From Rhizobium sp. Q54 (lineage in GTDB: Bacteria; Pseudomonadota; Alphaproteobacteria; Micropepsales; Micropepsaceae), in the NCBI GenBank assembly GCA_945860165.1, contig CAMAPL010000013.1, forward strand, positions 1-64,000: 64,000 nt of DNA, written 5' to 3'. Numbering within the stretch: position 1 is the first letter of the stretch; every line of letters begins with the position of its first letter. Shown piece by piece: positions 55,013 to 64,000 of this stretch. Both the position numbers and the translations under genes were made by a program. Below the pieces are notes generated by a model. That model saw nothing but the letters and a program-made list of their open reading frames with translations, ran no database searches and had not been told where the DNA came from.

Positions 55013-55276
55013 CTACCTCGCCAGCGCGGCGCGGATTTCGCCAATCGCGCCATCCAGCCGGCCTTCCACTTCTTCGGTCAGGCCGGACAAAGCGGCGATT
55101 TCATCTTCCAGTTCGGCAATGCGCGCCATCAGGCGCTCGCGCTCGGCTTCCAGTTCGGCGACGCGTTCTGGCAACTTGGCGGCTTGGTCAAGATTCTCGC
55201 CCACCGCACCCGCAGCATTTTCGATGCCTTCAAGTGCTGTCCGGAGGCGCGCTTCCGCCAATTTCAGCCGGCTCAT
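55013..55276 (-). CDS. Small coiled-coil protein (DUF4164-like) paired with zapA
   Basis: An 87-residue, almost wholly helical protein. Heptad-like stretches run through its length (LPERVAELEAERERLMARI and ELEDEIAALSGLTEEVEGRL). The ATG at 55276 is preceded by GAGG; an in-frame GTG at 55303 is an alternative. It lies 5 bp upstream of zapA on the same strand. Its coiled-coil nature and position suggest a divisome accessory analogous to ZapB, but that role is inferred. No enzymatic motif is present. Confidence 0.78.
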   Translation of the reverse strand: MSRLKLAEARLRTALEGIENAAGAVGENLDQAAKLPERVAELEAERERLMARIAELEDEIAALSGLTEEVEGRLDGAIGEIRAALAR

Positions 55277-55424
55277 AAGGGCCTCATCGCTTAATTCCCA
55301 CAAGACCTTAGGCCCTGGGCGGAAATCGGGTCAACCACTGCGCATTTCCGGCATATCCTCGGCCCTTGACGGGGGTAGCGCGTGATCGCTAAGGCACCAC
55401 ACTTTCCCGCTGAAAGACCCCATT

Positions 55425-57425
55425 ATGACAGCGCCCGATCAGGCCCAAATTCGCCGTCTTGCCAATGCCATCCGGATTTTGTCCCTGGATGCGGTCGAGA
55501 CCGCCAAATCGGGCCATCCCGGCCTGCCGCTGGGCATGGCCGATGTCGCCACGGTGCTGTTTTCCCGCTTTCTGAAATTCGACGCCGCCACCCCTGGCTG
55601 GGCCGACCGCGACCGCTTTGTCCTGTCGGGCGGCCATGGCTCGATGCTGCTCTATTCCCTGCTCTGGCTGACCGGCTATCCCAAAGTCACCATCGAGGAC
55701 CTCAAGCATTTCCGCAAAGTCGGCAGCCCCACCGCCGGCCATCCAGAGCATGACGACCTGCCCGGCATTGAAACCACCACCGGCCCCCTAGGCCAAGGCA
55801 TTGCCAATGCCGTCGGCATGGCGCTGGCCGAACGGCTGCTGAACGCCCGCTTCGGCGACGAGCTCGTCAGCCACAAGACCTATGTCATCGCCTCGGACGG
55901 CGACCTGATGGAAGGCATCAGCCACGAAGCCATCAGCCTGGCCGGGCATCTGAAGCTCTCCAACCTGATCGTGTTGTGGGACGACAACAACATCACCATC
56001 GACGGGGCACTCGCCCTGTCGGACTCCACCAACCAGTCCAAACGCTTCCAGGCGGCGGGCTGGACGGTCGACAGCTGCGACGGCCATGACGCCGCCGACA
56101 TCGCCCGCGCGCTGGGAAAAGCGCAGAAGGCCGACGGCCCGGTGATGATCGCCTGCCGCACCATCATCGGTTTCGGGATGCCGGGCCGCCAGGGCACCCA
56201 GAAGGCGCATAGCGATGCGCCGGGCGCCGAGATTGTGGCGGGCGCGCGCAAGGAACTGGGCTGGGAATACGAACCCTTCATCGTGCCGGACGATGTGCTG
56301 AACCAGTGGCGCGCCATCGGCAAGAACGGCGTCGCCGAACACAAGGCCTGGGCCGCGCGCAAATCCGCCAGCAAGCATGCCAAGAATTTCGACGAAGCAA
56401 TCAGCGGCGCGATCCCGGCCTCGGTTGGCACGGCATTGACGGCGCTGAAGGAAAAACTGTCGGCCGAAAAGCCCAGCGCCGGCACCCGCAAGATTTCCGA
56501 AAAGGCGCTGGACGTCATCAATGCCGAACTCAAGACCACTATCGGCGGCTCGGCCGACCTGACGCCGTCCAACAACACCAAGACCAAGAATATCGACGGC
56601 GTGACGCCCGGCAATTTCGCCGGCCGCTACATCCATTACGGCATCCGCGAGCATGGCATGGCCGCTGCCATGAACGGCATGGCGCTGCATGGCGGCATTA
56701 TTCCCTATGGCGGCACCTTCATGGTGTTCTCGGATTATTGCCGCCCCGCCATCCGCCTCGCCGCCCTGATGGGCATCCGCGTCGTGTTCGTGATGACCCA
56801 CGATTCCATCGGCGTCGGTGAAGACGGTCCCACCCATCAGCCGGTCGAACATCTGGCGGCGCTGCGCGCGATCCCCACCTTGCTGGTGATGCGCCCCGCC
56901 GACGGCGTGGAAACCGCTGAATGCTGGGACCTGGCGCTGAAGAATGACCGCCGCCCCAGCCTGATCGCGTTTTCGCGCCAGGATGTGCCGACCCTGCGCG
57001 ACACCCACACCACCGAAAATCTGTCGGCCAAGGGTGCCTATGAACTGGCGGGCGATGCCAATGCCAAGGTGACATTCCTGGCCACCGGCACGGAAGTCAG
57101 CCTCGCCATGGAAGCCCGCGCCAAGCTGGCCGCCGAAGGCATCGCCGCGCGCGTCGTCTCCATGCCCTGCTGGGCCTTGTTCGAGGAGCAGCCGGAAGAC
57201 TATCGCAAAAAGACGCTCGGCCCGGGCACCATCAAGGTCGCCATCGAAGCCGCCGCGCGCCAGGGCTGGGACCGTTATATCGGCTCCGAGCTTCTCGGGG
57301 ATGGCGGCGCCTTTGTCGGCATGACCAGCTTCGGCGCCAGCGGCCCCTACAAGGATGTCTATGCCAAGTTCGGCATTACCGCCGACGCCGCCGTGACCGC
57401 GGCGAAAAAGCTACTCAAGATTTAG
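55425..57425 (+). CDS. tkt: Transketolase
   Basis: The ThDP-dependent enzyme of the pentose-phosphate and Calvin pathways. The 666-residue protein carries [18 protein letters not shown], the [16 protein letters not shown] histidine site and [18 protein letters not shown]. The ThDP-motif [13 protein letters not shown] appears here as [13 protein letters not shown], followed by [10 protein letters not shown]. The C-terminal catalytic block is [20 protein letters not shown]. It is the first gene of a plus-strand cluster tkt-gap-pgk-fba-thiE, separated from gap by 15 bp. Confidence 0.97.
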   Translation: MTAPDQAQIRRLANAIRILSLDAVETAKSGHPGLPLGMADVATVLFSRFLKFDAATPGWADRDRFVLSGGHGSMLLYSLLWLTGYPKVTIEDLKHFRKVGSPTAGHPEHDDLPGIETTTGPLGQGIANAVGMALAERLLNARFGDELVSHKTYVIASDGDLMEGISHEAISLAGHLKLSNLIVLWDDNNITIDGALALSDSTNQSKRFQAAGWTVDSCDGHDAADIARALGKAQKADGPVMIACRTIIGFGMPGRQGTQKAHSDAPGAEIVAGARKELGWEYEPFIVPDDVLNQWRAIGKNGVAEHKAWAARKSASKHAKNFDEAISGAIPASVGTALTALKEKLSAEKPSAGTRKISEKALDVINAELKTTIGGSADLTPSNNTKTKNIDGVTPGNFAGRYIHYGIREHGMAAAMNGMALHGGIIPYGGTFMVFSDYCRPAIRLAALMGIRVVFVMTHDSIGVGEDGPTHQPVEHLAALRAIPTLLVMRPADGVETAECWDLALKNDRRPSLIAFSRQDVPTLRDTHTTENLSAKGAYELAGDANAKVTFLATGTEVSLAMEARAKLAAEGIAARVVSMPCWALFEEQPEDYRKKTLGPGTIKVAIEAAARQGWDRYIGSELLGDGGAFVGMTSFGASGPYKDVYAKFGITADAAVTAAKKLLKI

Positions 57426-57440
57426 TGCAGGAGAATTGAA

Positions 57441-58448
57441 ATGGCGCTGCGTGTTGCAATCAATGGCTTCGGCCGTATCGGACGGCTGGTGCTGCGGGCG
57501 ATTGTGGAATCGGGCCGCCGCGACATCGAAGTCGTGGCCGTCAACGATCTGGGCCCGGTGGACACCAACGCCCATCTGCTGCGCTATGACAGCGTGCATG
57601 GCCGTTTCCCGGCCCAGGTCAGCGTCGACGGCGAATACATGATCGCCGCCGGTCACAAGATCAAAGTGACCTGCATCAAGAATCCCGCCGAGCTGCCGCA
57701 CAAGGAACTCGGTGTGGACATCGCGCTGGAATGCACCGGCATCTTCACCTCGAAGGAAAAGGCCGCGGCGCACCTGACCGCCGGCGCCAAGCGCGTGCTG
57801 GTGTCGGCGCCGTGCGACAATGCCGACCTCACGGTCGTCTATGGCGTCAATCACGACAAGCTGACCAAGGACCACTTGGTCGTCTCCAATGCCTCCTGCA
57901 CTACCAACTGCCTGGTGCCGGTGGCCAAGGTGCTGAACGATGCCGTGGGCATCGAGCGCGGCATGATGACCACCATTCACAGCTACACCAACGACCAGCC
58001 GTCGCTAGACCAGATGCACAAGGATCTGTATCGCGGCCGCGCCGCGTCGCTGTCCATGATCCCGACCTCGACCGGCGCCGCCAAGGCCGTCGGCCTGGTG
58101 TTGCCGGAACTGAAAGGCAAGCTGGACGGCATGTCGGTGCGCGTGCCAACCCCGAACGTCTCGCTGGTGGACCTGAAATTTGTCGCCAGGCGCGCCACCA
58201 GCGTTCAGGAAATCAACGACGCCATCAAGGGCGCCGCGCTAGGTCCGCTGAAGGGCATCCTGGACGTGGTGCATGAAAAGCTGGTCTCGGTGGACTTCAA
58301 CCACAATCCGGCTTCATCCAGCTTCGCCCTGGACCAGACCAAGGTGATGGACGGGACCTTCGTCTCAATCATGACCTGGTATGACAATGAATGGGGCTTC
58401 TCCAACCGCATGGCCGACACCGCCATGGCGATGGGCAAACTGATCTAG
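57441..58448 (+). CDS. gap: Glyceraldehyde-3-phosphate dehydrogenase
   Basis: NAD(P)-dependent glycolytic or gluconeogenic enzyme, 335 residues. The Rossmann motif [13 protein letters not shown] is at 8-20. Catalytic Cys153 is in [30 protein letters not shown] and the C-terminal [12 protein letters not shown] are present. AGGAG lies seven bases upstream of the ATG. After the N-terminal motif the acidic residue that favours NAD is in VVAVNDLG (Asp36). It is followed by pgk after 29 bp. Confidence 0.97.
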   Translation: MALRVAINGFGRIGRLVLRAIVESGRRDIEVVAVNDLGPVDTNAHLLRYDSVHGRFPAQVSVDGEYMIAAGHKIKVTCIKNPAELPHKELGVDIALECTGIFTSKEKAAAHLTAGAKRVLVSAPCDNADLTVVYGVNHDKLTKDHLVVSNASCTTNCLVPVAKVLNDAVGIERGMMTTIHSYTNDQPSLDQMHKDLYRGRAASLSMIPTSTGAAKAVGLVLPELKGKLDGMSVRVPTPNVSLVDLKFVARRATSVQEINDAIKGAALGPLKGILDVVHEKLVSVDFNHNPASSSFALDQTKVMDGTFVSIMTWYDNEWGFSNRMADTAMAMGKLI

Positions 58449-58477
58449 ATGGCACAGCGCGTAGCGAAGGGGCGCCA

Positions 58478-59674
58478 ATGAATAATTTTCGCACGCTCGA
58501 CGACCTGAACGTGAAGGGCAAGCGCGTGCTGGTGCGCGCTGACCTCAATGTGCCGGTCGCGGACGGCAAGATCACCGACGCTACCCGCATCACCCGCCAG
58601 GCGCCGACCATCAAGGAATTGGCCGAAGCGGGCGGGCGCGTGATCGTGCTCAGCCATTTCGACCGGCCCAAGGGCAAGGTCGTGCCGTCCATGTCGCTGA
58701 AGGTGCTGGTGGAGCCGCTGGCCCGCGCGGTGGGCCGCAAGGTCGCTTTCGCCGAGGATTGTATTGGGCCCCAAGCACAATCTGCTGTCGCCGCCCTGAA
58801 GGACGGTGACGTGCTGCTGCTGGAGAACACCCGCTTCCACAAGGGCGAGGAAGAAAACGACCGTGCCATGGCCGAACAGCTGGCGGCGCTGGGCGATATT
58901 TTCGTCAATGACGCCTTTTCCGCCGCGCATCGCGCCCATGCTTCGACCGATGGCGCGGCGCGGTTGCTGCCCAATGCCGCCGGCCGCTCGATGCAGGCCG
59001 AACTCACCCATCTGCAAAAGGCGCTGGGCAATCCCGAACGCCCCCTGCTGGCGGTGGTGGGCGGGGCGAAAGTCTCGACCAAGATCGCGCTGCTGGAAAA
59101 TCTGGTGAAGCGGGTCGAGGTGCTGGTGATCGGCGGCGCCATGGCCAACACCTTCCTCGCCGCTCAGGGTATCCCGGTCGGCAAGTCGCTGTACGAACCG
59201 GACCATCTGGAGACGGCGCGCAAGATCATCCATGCGGCCAACGAAAGCGGCGCGGCGATCCTGCTGCCAACCGATGTGGTGGTGGCCAAGGAATTCAAGG
59301 CCGGCGCGGCGCACCGCATCGTGAGCGCCCGCGAAATCGCCGACGACGAGATAGTGCTGGATGTCGGCCCCGCCAGCATCCAGGAATTCGAGACCCGCCT
59401 GAACGGCACCCGCACCCTGGTGTGGAACGGACCGTTCGGAGCCTTCGAAACCGCGCCCTTCGATCAGGGCACCGTCGCCGCCGCCAAAGCCGTGGCCAAG
59501 GCGACCAAGACCGGCGAGCTTCTGTCGGTGGCGGGCGGCGGTGATACCGTCGCGGCGCTGGCCCATGCCGGTGTCGAAGATGATTTTACCTATGTCTCCA
59601 CCGCCGGTGGCGCATTTCTGGAATGGCTGGAAGGCAAGAAATTGCCGGGCGTTGAAGCGCTGACAGCCAAATGA
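58478..59674 (+). CDS. pgk: Phosphoglycerate kinase
   Basis: Transfers phosphate between 1,3-bisphosphoglycerate and ADP. It is 398 residues from [26 protein letters not shown]; the upstream in-frame start lies in gap and is rejected. Substrate-binding [25 protein letters not shown], the hinge region [17 protein letters not shown] and the nucleotide motif [12 protein letters not shown] are visible. It is followed 7 bp later by the aldolase gene. Confidence 0.97.
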   Translation: MNNFRTLDDLNVKGKRVLVRADLNVPVADGKITDATRITRQAPTIKELAEAGGRVIVLSHFDRPKGKVVPSMSLKVLVEPLARAVGRKVAFAEDCIGPQAQSAVAALKDGDVLLLENTRFHKGEEENDRAMAEQLAALGDIFVNDAFSAAHRAHASTDGAARLLPNAAGRSMQAELTHLQKALGNPERPLLAVVGGAKVSTKIALLENLVKRVEVLVIGGAMANTFLAAQGIPVGKSLYEPDHLETARKIIHAANESGAAILLPTDVVVAKEFKAGAAHRIVSAREIADDEIVLDVGPASIQEFETRLNGTRTLVWNGPFGAFETAPFDQGTVAAAKAVAKATKTGELLSVAGGGDTVAALAHAGVEDDFTYVSTAGGAFLEWLEGKKLPGVEALTAK

Positions 59675-59681
59675 GGGCGAC

Positions 59682-60707
59682 ATGAATCTCGACGAACTGA
59701 ACGCAATCGCCAAAAAGATGGTGGCGCCCGGCAAGGGCATCCTGGCCGCCGACGAATCCACCGGCACCATCCAGAAGCGCTTCGACAAGATCGGCGTGGA
59801 GAATAGCGAAGACAATCGCCGCGACTATCGCGAGCTATTGTTCCGCACCGACACCGCGATGAAGCAGCATATCGGCGGCGTCATCCTGTTCGACGAGACC
59901 ATCCGCCAAAAGGCCAAAGACGGCACGCCGCTGGTCAAGCTGATCACCGACGCCGGCAGCACCCCCGGCATCAAAGTGGACAAGGGCGCCGTGCCGCTGG
60001 CCGGCGCGCCGAACGAGACCATCACCGAAGGCCTAGACGGGCTGCGCGGACGCTTTGTCGAATATCACAAGCTGGGCGCGCGCTTCGCCAAGTGGCGCGG
60101 CGTTTACGAGATTGCCGAAGGCAATCCCAGCCATGACGCCATCCATGCCAACGCCCATGCTCTGGCGCGCTATGCCGCGCTGGCGCAGGAAAACGGCATT
60201 GTCCCGATCGTCGAGCCGGAACTGCTGATGGACGGCGACCACACGATTGCACGCTGCGAAGGCGTTACCGAATGGATCCTGAAGGAAGTCTTCCAGGAAC
60301 TGTATTATGCCGATGTGAAGCTGGAAGGCATCATCCTGAAGCCCAACATGGTCGTGCCGGGCAAGAAGTGCCCCAAACAGAACTCCGTAGAAGAGGTCGC
60401 AGAACGCACCATCAAGGTGCTGAAGCGTTGCGTGCCGGGCGCCGTGCCGGGCATTGCTTTCCTGTCGGGCGGCCAGTCGGACGAAGACGCCACCGCGCAT
60501 CTGTCGGCGATGAACGCGCTTCCCAGCCTGCCCTGGGCGCTGACCTTCTCTTATGGCCGCGCCTTGCAGGCAGCGCCGCAGGCCGCCTGGAGCGGCAAGG
60601 CCGAGAATGTCGCCAAGGCGCAGGCCGTCTTCGCCCACCGCGCCCTGATGAACAGTCTGGCCGCCACCGGCAAATGGACCAAAGACGCAGAAAAGAAGGT
60701 CGCGTGA
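59682..60707 (+). CDS. Class I fructose-bisphosphate aldolase
   Basis: A Schiff-base aldolase, 341 residues, of the eukaryote-like class I family rather than the metal-dependent class II enzymes found in many bacteria. Signatures: [19 protein letters not shown] near the N-terminus, [14 protein letters not shown], the catalytic Lys segment [16 protein letters not shown], and [18 protein letters not shown]. It overlaps thiE by 4 bp (GTGA), so the thiamine gene is translated from the glycolytic transcript. Confidence 0.93.
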   Translation: MNLDELNAIAKKMVAPGKGILAADESTGTIQKRFDKIGVENSEDNRRDYRELLFRTDTAMKQHIGGVILFDETIRQKAKDGTPLVKLITDAGSTPGIKVDKGAVPLAGAPNETITEGLDGLRGRFVEYHKLGARFAKWRGVYEIAEGNPSHDAIHANAHALARYAALAQENGIVPIVEPELLMDGDHTIARCEGVTEWILKEVFQELYYADVKLEGIILKPNMVVPGKKCPKQNSVEEVAERTIKVLKRCVPGAVPGIAFLSGGQSDEDATAHLSAMNALPSLPWALTFSYGRALQAAPQAAWSGKAENVAKAQAVFAHRALMNSLAATGKWTKDAEKKVA

Positions 60708-61354
60708 GCGGCTGCAGGCTTTATCTGGTTTCGCCGCCGCGGATCGCGCCGAATGATTTCGCGCAGGTTCTGAAAGGCGCGCTGGCGGGCGGCGATGTCG
60801 CCTCGTTCCAGCTGCGCCTGAAACACGCCAGCGACGACGAGATCCGCCGCGCCGCCGACATCCTGCGCCCCGTCGTGCAGGCGCAGGGCGCAGCCTTCAT
60901 TCTCAACGACCGGCCCGACCTCGCCGCCGAACTGGGCTGCGACGGCGTGCATGTCGGGCAGGAAGATGCCTCTTACGCGGAAGCGCGTGCGGCGCTGCCC
61001 AATGGCATTGTCGGCGTCACCTGCCATGACAGCCGCCACCTCGCGCTGGAAGCGGGCGAAGCCGGCGCTGACTATGTCGCCTTCGGCGCCTTCTTCCCCA
61101 CCCAGACCAAGGAGCCCGAGACCCAGGCCGACATCGAACTCCTCGAATGGTGGGGCGAGATGATGGTGGTGCCCTGCGTCGCCATCGGCGGCATCACGGT
61201 GGACAATGCGCCCGCGCTGGTGGAAGCGGGCGCCGATTTCCTCGCCGTCTCGTCCGGAGTCTGGGACCATGCACAGGGTCCCGAAGCCGCGGTGCGCGCC
61301 TTCAACACATTGTTTGAACAGGTCAGGCAGGCTGAAAAAGCCAAAAAAGCCTGA
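60704..61354 (+). CDS. thiE: Thiamine-phosphate synthase
   Basis: Joins HMP-PP and thiazole phosphate. It is 216 residues from a GTG start in the aldolase stop codon (GTGA). TIM-barrel motifs are [53 protein letters not shown] and [21 protein letters not shown]. In this strain thiD is 27 kb away and no other thiamine gene is adjacent, so its placement in the glycolytic operon is a feature of the genome. A TenI-like role is a lesser alternative. Confidence 0.9.
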   Translation: MSGCRLYLVSPPRIAPNDFAQVLKGALAGGDVASFQLRLKHASDDEIRRAADILRPVVQAQGAAFILNDRPDLAAELGCDGVHVGQEDASYAEARAALPNGIVGVTCHDSRHLALEAGEAGADYVAFGAFFPTQTKEPETQADIELLEWWGEMMVVPCVAIGGITVDNAPALVEAGADFLAVSSGVWDHAQGPEAAVRAFNTLFEQVRQAEKAKKA

Positions 61355-61443
61355 CGGCTGGAAATGCGCCGCCCGGCCTGCTATCACCCGCCCGCTCTTT
61401 GAACCTGCAGACCTCTCATCCCGCGCCACGGAGGCGTTGAACT

Positions 61444-62010
61444 ATGGCCAAGATTTCCGGCAATGAAGTGCGCCCCGGCACCATGATCGAACATCAGGGC
61501 CGCTTGTGGATGGCGGTGAAGAGCCAGTCGGTGAAGCCCGGCAAGGGCGGCGCCTACAACCAAGTTGAACTCAAGGACATCGAATCCGGCACCAAGCTGA
61601 ACGAGCGTTTTCGCTCATCGGAGATGGTCGAGGAAATCCATCTCGACAAGAAGGACTTCCAGTTCCTCTACGCCAAGGACGACATGCTCACCTTCATGGA
61701 CATGGAGAATTACGAGCAGATCGAACTGGCGACCGATTTCGTCGGCGACCAGGCGGTGTTCCTGCAGGACGGCATGAAGACGCTGGTGCAGATGTATGAA
61801 AGCAAGCCCATCGGCATCAAGCTGCCGGTTCAAGTCACCCTGACCATCGCCGAAGCCGATCCGGTGATGAAAGGCGGCACCGCCGCGCCGTCCTACAAGA
61901 CCGCGGTTCTGGAAAACGGGTTGAAACTCCAGGTACCCCCTTTCATCGGGGCGGGCGAGAAGATCATCGTGTCCACCGAAGACGGTTCCTACGTCCGCAG
62001 GGCTGATTAA
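61444..62010 (+). CDS. efp: Elongation factor P
   Basis: Rescues ribosomes stalled at proline runs. The 188-residue protein begins [21 protein letters not shown]. The modification-site loop is KPGKGGAYN, with Lys34 at the tip as in EF-P proteins modified by EpmA. Three beta-barrel domains end near [19 protein letters not shown]. It lies 89 bp after thiE and 3 bp before the inositol-monophosphatase gene. Confidence 0.96.
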   Translation: MAKISGNEVRPGTMIEHQGRLWMAVKSQSVKPGKGGAYNQVELKDIESGTKLNERFRSSEMVEEIHLDKKDFQFLYAKDDMLTFMDMENYEQIELATDFVGDQAVFLQDGMKTLVQMYESKPIGIKLPVQVTLTIAEADPVMKGGTAAPSYKTAVLENGLKLQVPPFIGAGEKIIVSTEDGSYVRRAD

Positions 62011-62013
62011 ACC

Positions 62014-62814
62014 ATGGCATTTTCCTCACCCGCCCTGAACGTGATGGTGGCCGCGGCCCGCAAGGCCGGCCGCCCGCTGATCCGCGATTTCAACGAACTG
62101 GAAAATCTGCAGATCTCGATGAAGGGTCCGGCCGATTTCGTCACCAGCGCCGACAAGCGCACCGAAAAAATCCTGATCGACGAACTCAGCAAGGCCCGCC
62201 CCGGTTATGGCTTTCTGGGCGAGGAAGGCGGCGCGGTGAAGGGCGCCGACGGCACCCACCGCTTCATCATCGATCCGATCGATGGCACCACCAATTTTAT
62301 GCACGGCATTCCGCACTTCGCCATTTCCATCGGGCTGGAGCGCGAAGGCCAGATGGTGGCGGGCCTGGTCTACAATCCCGTCACCGACGATCTCTTCACC
62401 GCCGAAAAGGGCCATGGCACCTATCTCAACAACAAGCGCCTGCGGGTCGCGGCGCGCAAGGAACTGGCCCCGGCCGTGATCGCCACCGGCCTGCCCTTCC
62501 TGGGCAAGGACGGCCATGCCCGCGCCGGCGCCGAGATGGCCGAAGTGATGAATGTGACGGCGGGCATCCGCCGCTTCGGCGCCGCCTCGCTCGATCTCGC
62601 CTATGTCGCGGCAGGACGTTTCGACGGCTTCTGGGAACACAGTCTGCAGGCGTGGGACATCGCCGCAGGTATCGTGCTGGTGCGCGAGGCGGGCGGCATG
62701 ATCACCGATCTGCGCGGCGGTGCCGAGATGCTGACCCAGGGCACGGTGCTGGCGTCCAACGAGAACCTGCACCCGCAGCTTCTCAAGCTGCTGAAGACGG
62801 TGAAACCGGCCTGA
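62014..62814 (+). CDS. suhB: Inositol-monophosphatase family protein (SuhB-like)
   Basis: A Mg-dependent, Li-sensitive-type phosphatase of 266 residues. Metal site one includes Glu70 in GFLGEEGG. Asp87 and Asp90 lie in IIDPIDGTTNFMHGIPHFAIS, and the third motif is WEHSLQAWDIAAGIVLVREAGG. It starts 3 bp after efp. In enterobacteria SuhB also acts in rRNA antitermination; whether that applies here cannot be told. It is convergent with the next gene, with a 13-bp gap. Confidence 0.92.
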   Translation: MAFSSPALNVMVAAARKAGRPLIRDFNELENLQISMKGPADFVTSADKRTEKILIDELSKARPGYGFLGEEGGAVKGADGTHRFIIDPIDGTTNFMHGIPHFAISIGLEREGQMVAGLVYNPVTDDLFTAEKGHGTYLNNKRLRVAARKELAPAVIATGLPFLGKDGHARAGAEMAEVMNVTAGIRRFGAASLDLAYVAAGRFDGFWEHSLQAWDIAAGIVLVREAGGMITDLRGGAEMLTQGTVLASNENLHPQLLKLLKTVKPA

Positions 62815-62827
62815 AAATTGGCGTGGC

Positions 62828-63640
62828 CTAGCGCACTTTTCCCGCCGCATTTTCCACCACCACGTCCGTGACCTTCGCGGTCAGCGGCGTGGCCGGCAGG
62901 TGCGAGGTAAAGCCAAGCCCGACATAGAAAGGCCCGCTGGTCTTGAAGGTGACCGGCGCGCCTTCGGGATGGATGGGCTCGCCCTGCCAGCTGACCCAGA
63001 GCTGGAACTGGTCGCCCTTTTTCTCAATGCCGAAACGGGCGGGATGCAGCGCCTGCGATCCCTTTTCCGCCGTGCCGGGCGTGGGCTGGCGAGCGGCGCG
63101 AAAGGCGATGTCGCGCATCAGGCCGGTCTTCTCACCGCGCCAGGCGATATGGACCATGCCATTACCATGCTGGGCCGCGACGATCTCGCGGGAGTCGTCG
63201 TCCAGGCTGTCGCGGATCACCAGCGCCACCTTGCGGTCGTGGAAATCGTCCATATTGGGCCACGTCACGCTGCCGGCCAGCGAGACATCGCCGCTCATCT
63301 TCTTCCAGAGAAAATGAAACTCGTCGCGCTGGTACCAGATGTTATAGCCGGCGGCGCTGATGGTGTAGGTCTTGCTCGCCGCGTCATAGCTGGCGCTGCT
63401 GGGCACCAGCGGCCCGCCCACATCGGTGCTGTTCTCGAACTGGCCAACCGGCTTGTTGAAGCTGACGGAGGCGCGGTGGAAATCCTGCGGCGGCGCGATC
63501 TGCTTGTGGGTGGGCGAATTGGGCAACGCCCAGTCCGGCACATCGATGCCGGGCGGCGACGGCGGCGGGACCATGGACGATTGCGCCCATGCCGGCAAAA
63601 CAAACAGCGCAGCCACGACCGCAGATAGAAGAACGCGCAT
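62828..63640 (-). CDS. Secreted DUF1349-like (concanavalin-type) protein
   Basis: A 270-residue protein with a signal peptide (VLLSAVVAALFVLPAWAQ, from the ATG at 63640). The mature part has beta-strand-rich motifs of the DUF1349/concanavalin-like fold: SAAGYNIWYQRDEFHFLW, GSVTWPNMDDFHDRKVALVIRD and FYVGLGFTSHLPATPLTAKV. Related proteins are periplasmic and often annotated as Tol-related by position, without functional proof. A role in carbohydrate binding is possible. It lies between convergent suhB and the alcohol dehydrogenase gene on the same strand. Confidence 0.75.
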   Translation of the reverse strand: MRVLLSAVVAALFVLPAWAQSSMVPPPSPPGIDVPDWALPNSPTHKQIAPPQDFHRASVSFNKPVGQFENSTDVGGPLVPSSASYDAASKTYTISAAGYNIWYQRDEFHFLWKKMSGDVSLAGSVTWPNMDDFHDRKVALVIRDSLDDDSREIVAAQHGNGMVHIAWRGEKTGLMRDIAFRAARQPTPGTAEKGSQALHPARFGIEKKGDQFQLWVSWQGEPIHPEGAPVTFKTSGPFYVGLGFTSHLPATPLTAKVTDVVVENAAGKVR

Positions 63641-63721
63641 CAAGCCTCCCATGCAGGGCTTGTGTGCCCCGTCGGCGGCTAACGTGCCGCCAAACGGCTG
63701 CGCGCGCAAACAGACAAATAA

Positions 63722-64000
<279 letters not shown>

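Overview
The window reads as chromosomal DNA of a GC-rich alphaproteobacterium. The evidence is gene order (mreB-mreC-mreD-mrdA-rodA; ruvC-ruvA-ruvB-ybgC-tolQ-tolR-tolA-tolB-pal-cpoB-tilS-ftsH-folP-glmM; tkt-gap-pgk-fba-thiE-efp), a zapA/6S RNA/formyl-THF cyclo-ligase cluster, and an Irr-like box. I cannot place it to genus from sequence alone. All functional calls are by eye from motifs and gene order; no database search was run.

Positions 1 to about 5000 (perhaps to 8250) are accessory. The window opens inside a tRNA-Gly(GCC) gene (minus strand) whose 5' half is replaced by foreign DNA. Next come a tyrosine integrase, an unknown ORF, an AlpA-like regulator and a primase/helicase-like replication protein, all overlapping or tightly packed. 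A convergent autotransporter adhesin gene (5065-7767) and about 490 bp of non-coding, strongly skewed DNA separate this from tRNA-Lys(CTT) at 8254-8329, where the conserved chromosome begins.

8437-14142 is the rod-shape/elongasome operon. 14251-16043 is leuA with a leader peptide containing four consecutive Leu codons. 16417-19429 is an ABC importer (fused permease plus ATPase with a C-terminal extra domain) behind a structured leader. 19463-26853 holds purT, a GFA-family gene, ilvC, ilvH, ilvB (with its own Leu-Val-Ile leader peptide and terminator), miaA, serB and a small ABM-like gene. 26863-35872 holds a Do-like protease, a decayed lipoprotein gene, the Mrp Fe-S carrier, folA, a GNAT, purA, thiD, glmM and folP. 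35942-46914 holds ftsH, tilS, the tol-pal cluster and ruvABC. 46959-49484 holds a KefB-type antiporter and yebC. 49630-53831 is a less conserved block: an interrupted membrane-protein gene, a subclass B3 metallo-beta-lactamase, ahpC/ahpD under a probable Irr box, and a truncated dioxygenase. 53831-55276 holds formyl-THF cyclo-ligase, 6S RNA, zapA and a coiled-coil gene. 55425-62814 is the glycolysis/pentose-phosphate operon followed by thiE, efp and an inositol-monophosphatase gene. The window ends in a secreted DUF1349-type protein and the C-terminus of class III alcohol dehydrogenase.

The most interesting regulatory logic is that both branched-chain amino acid loci (leuA and ilvB) carry ribosome-mediated attenuators, and the ilvB leader peptide appears to be translated from an almost leaderless transcript. 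Three genes are visibly decaying: the lipoprotein at 28472, the membrane protein at 49630 and the dioxygenase at 52295. No CRISPR array, rRNA, retron, diversity-generating retroelement or recognisable defence operon was found.
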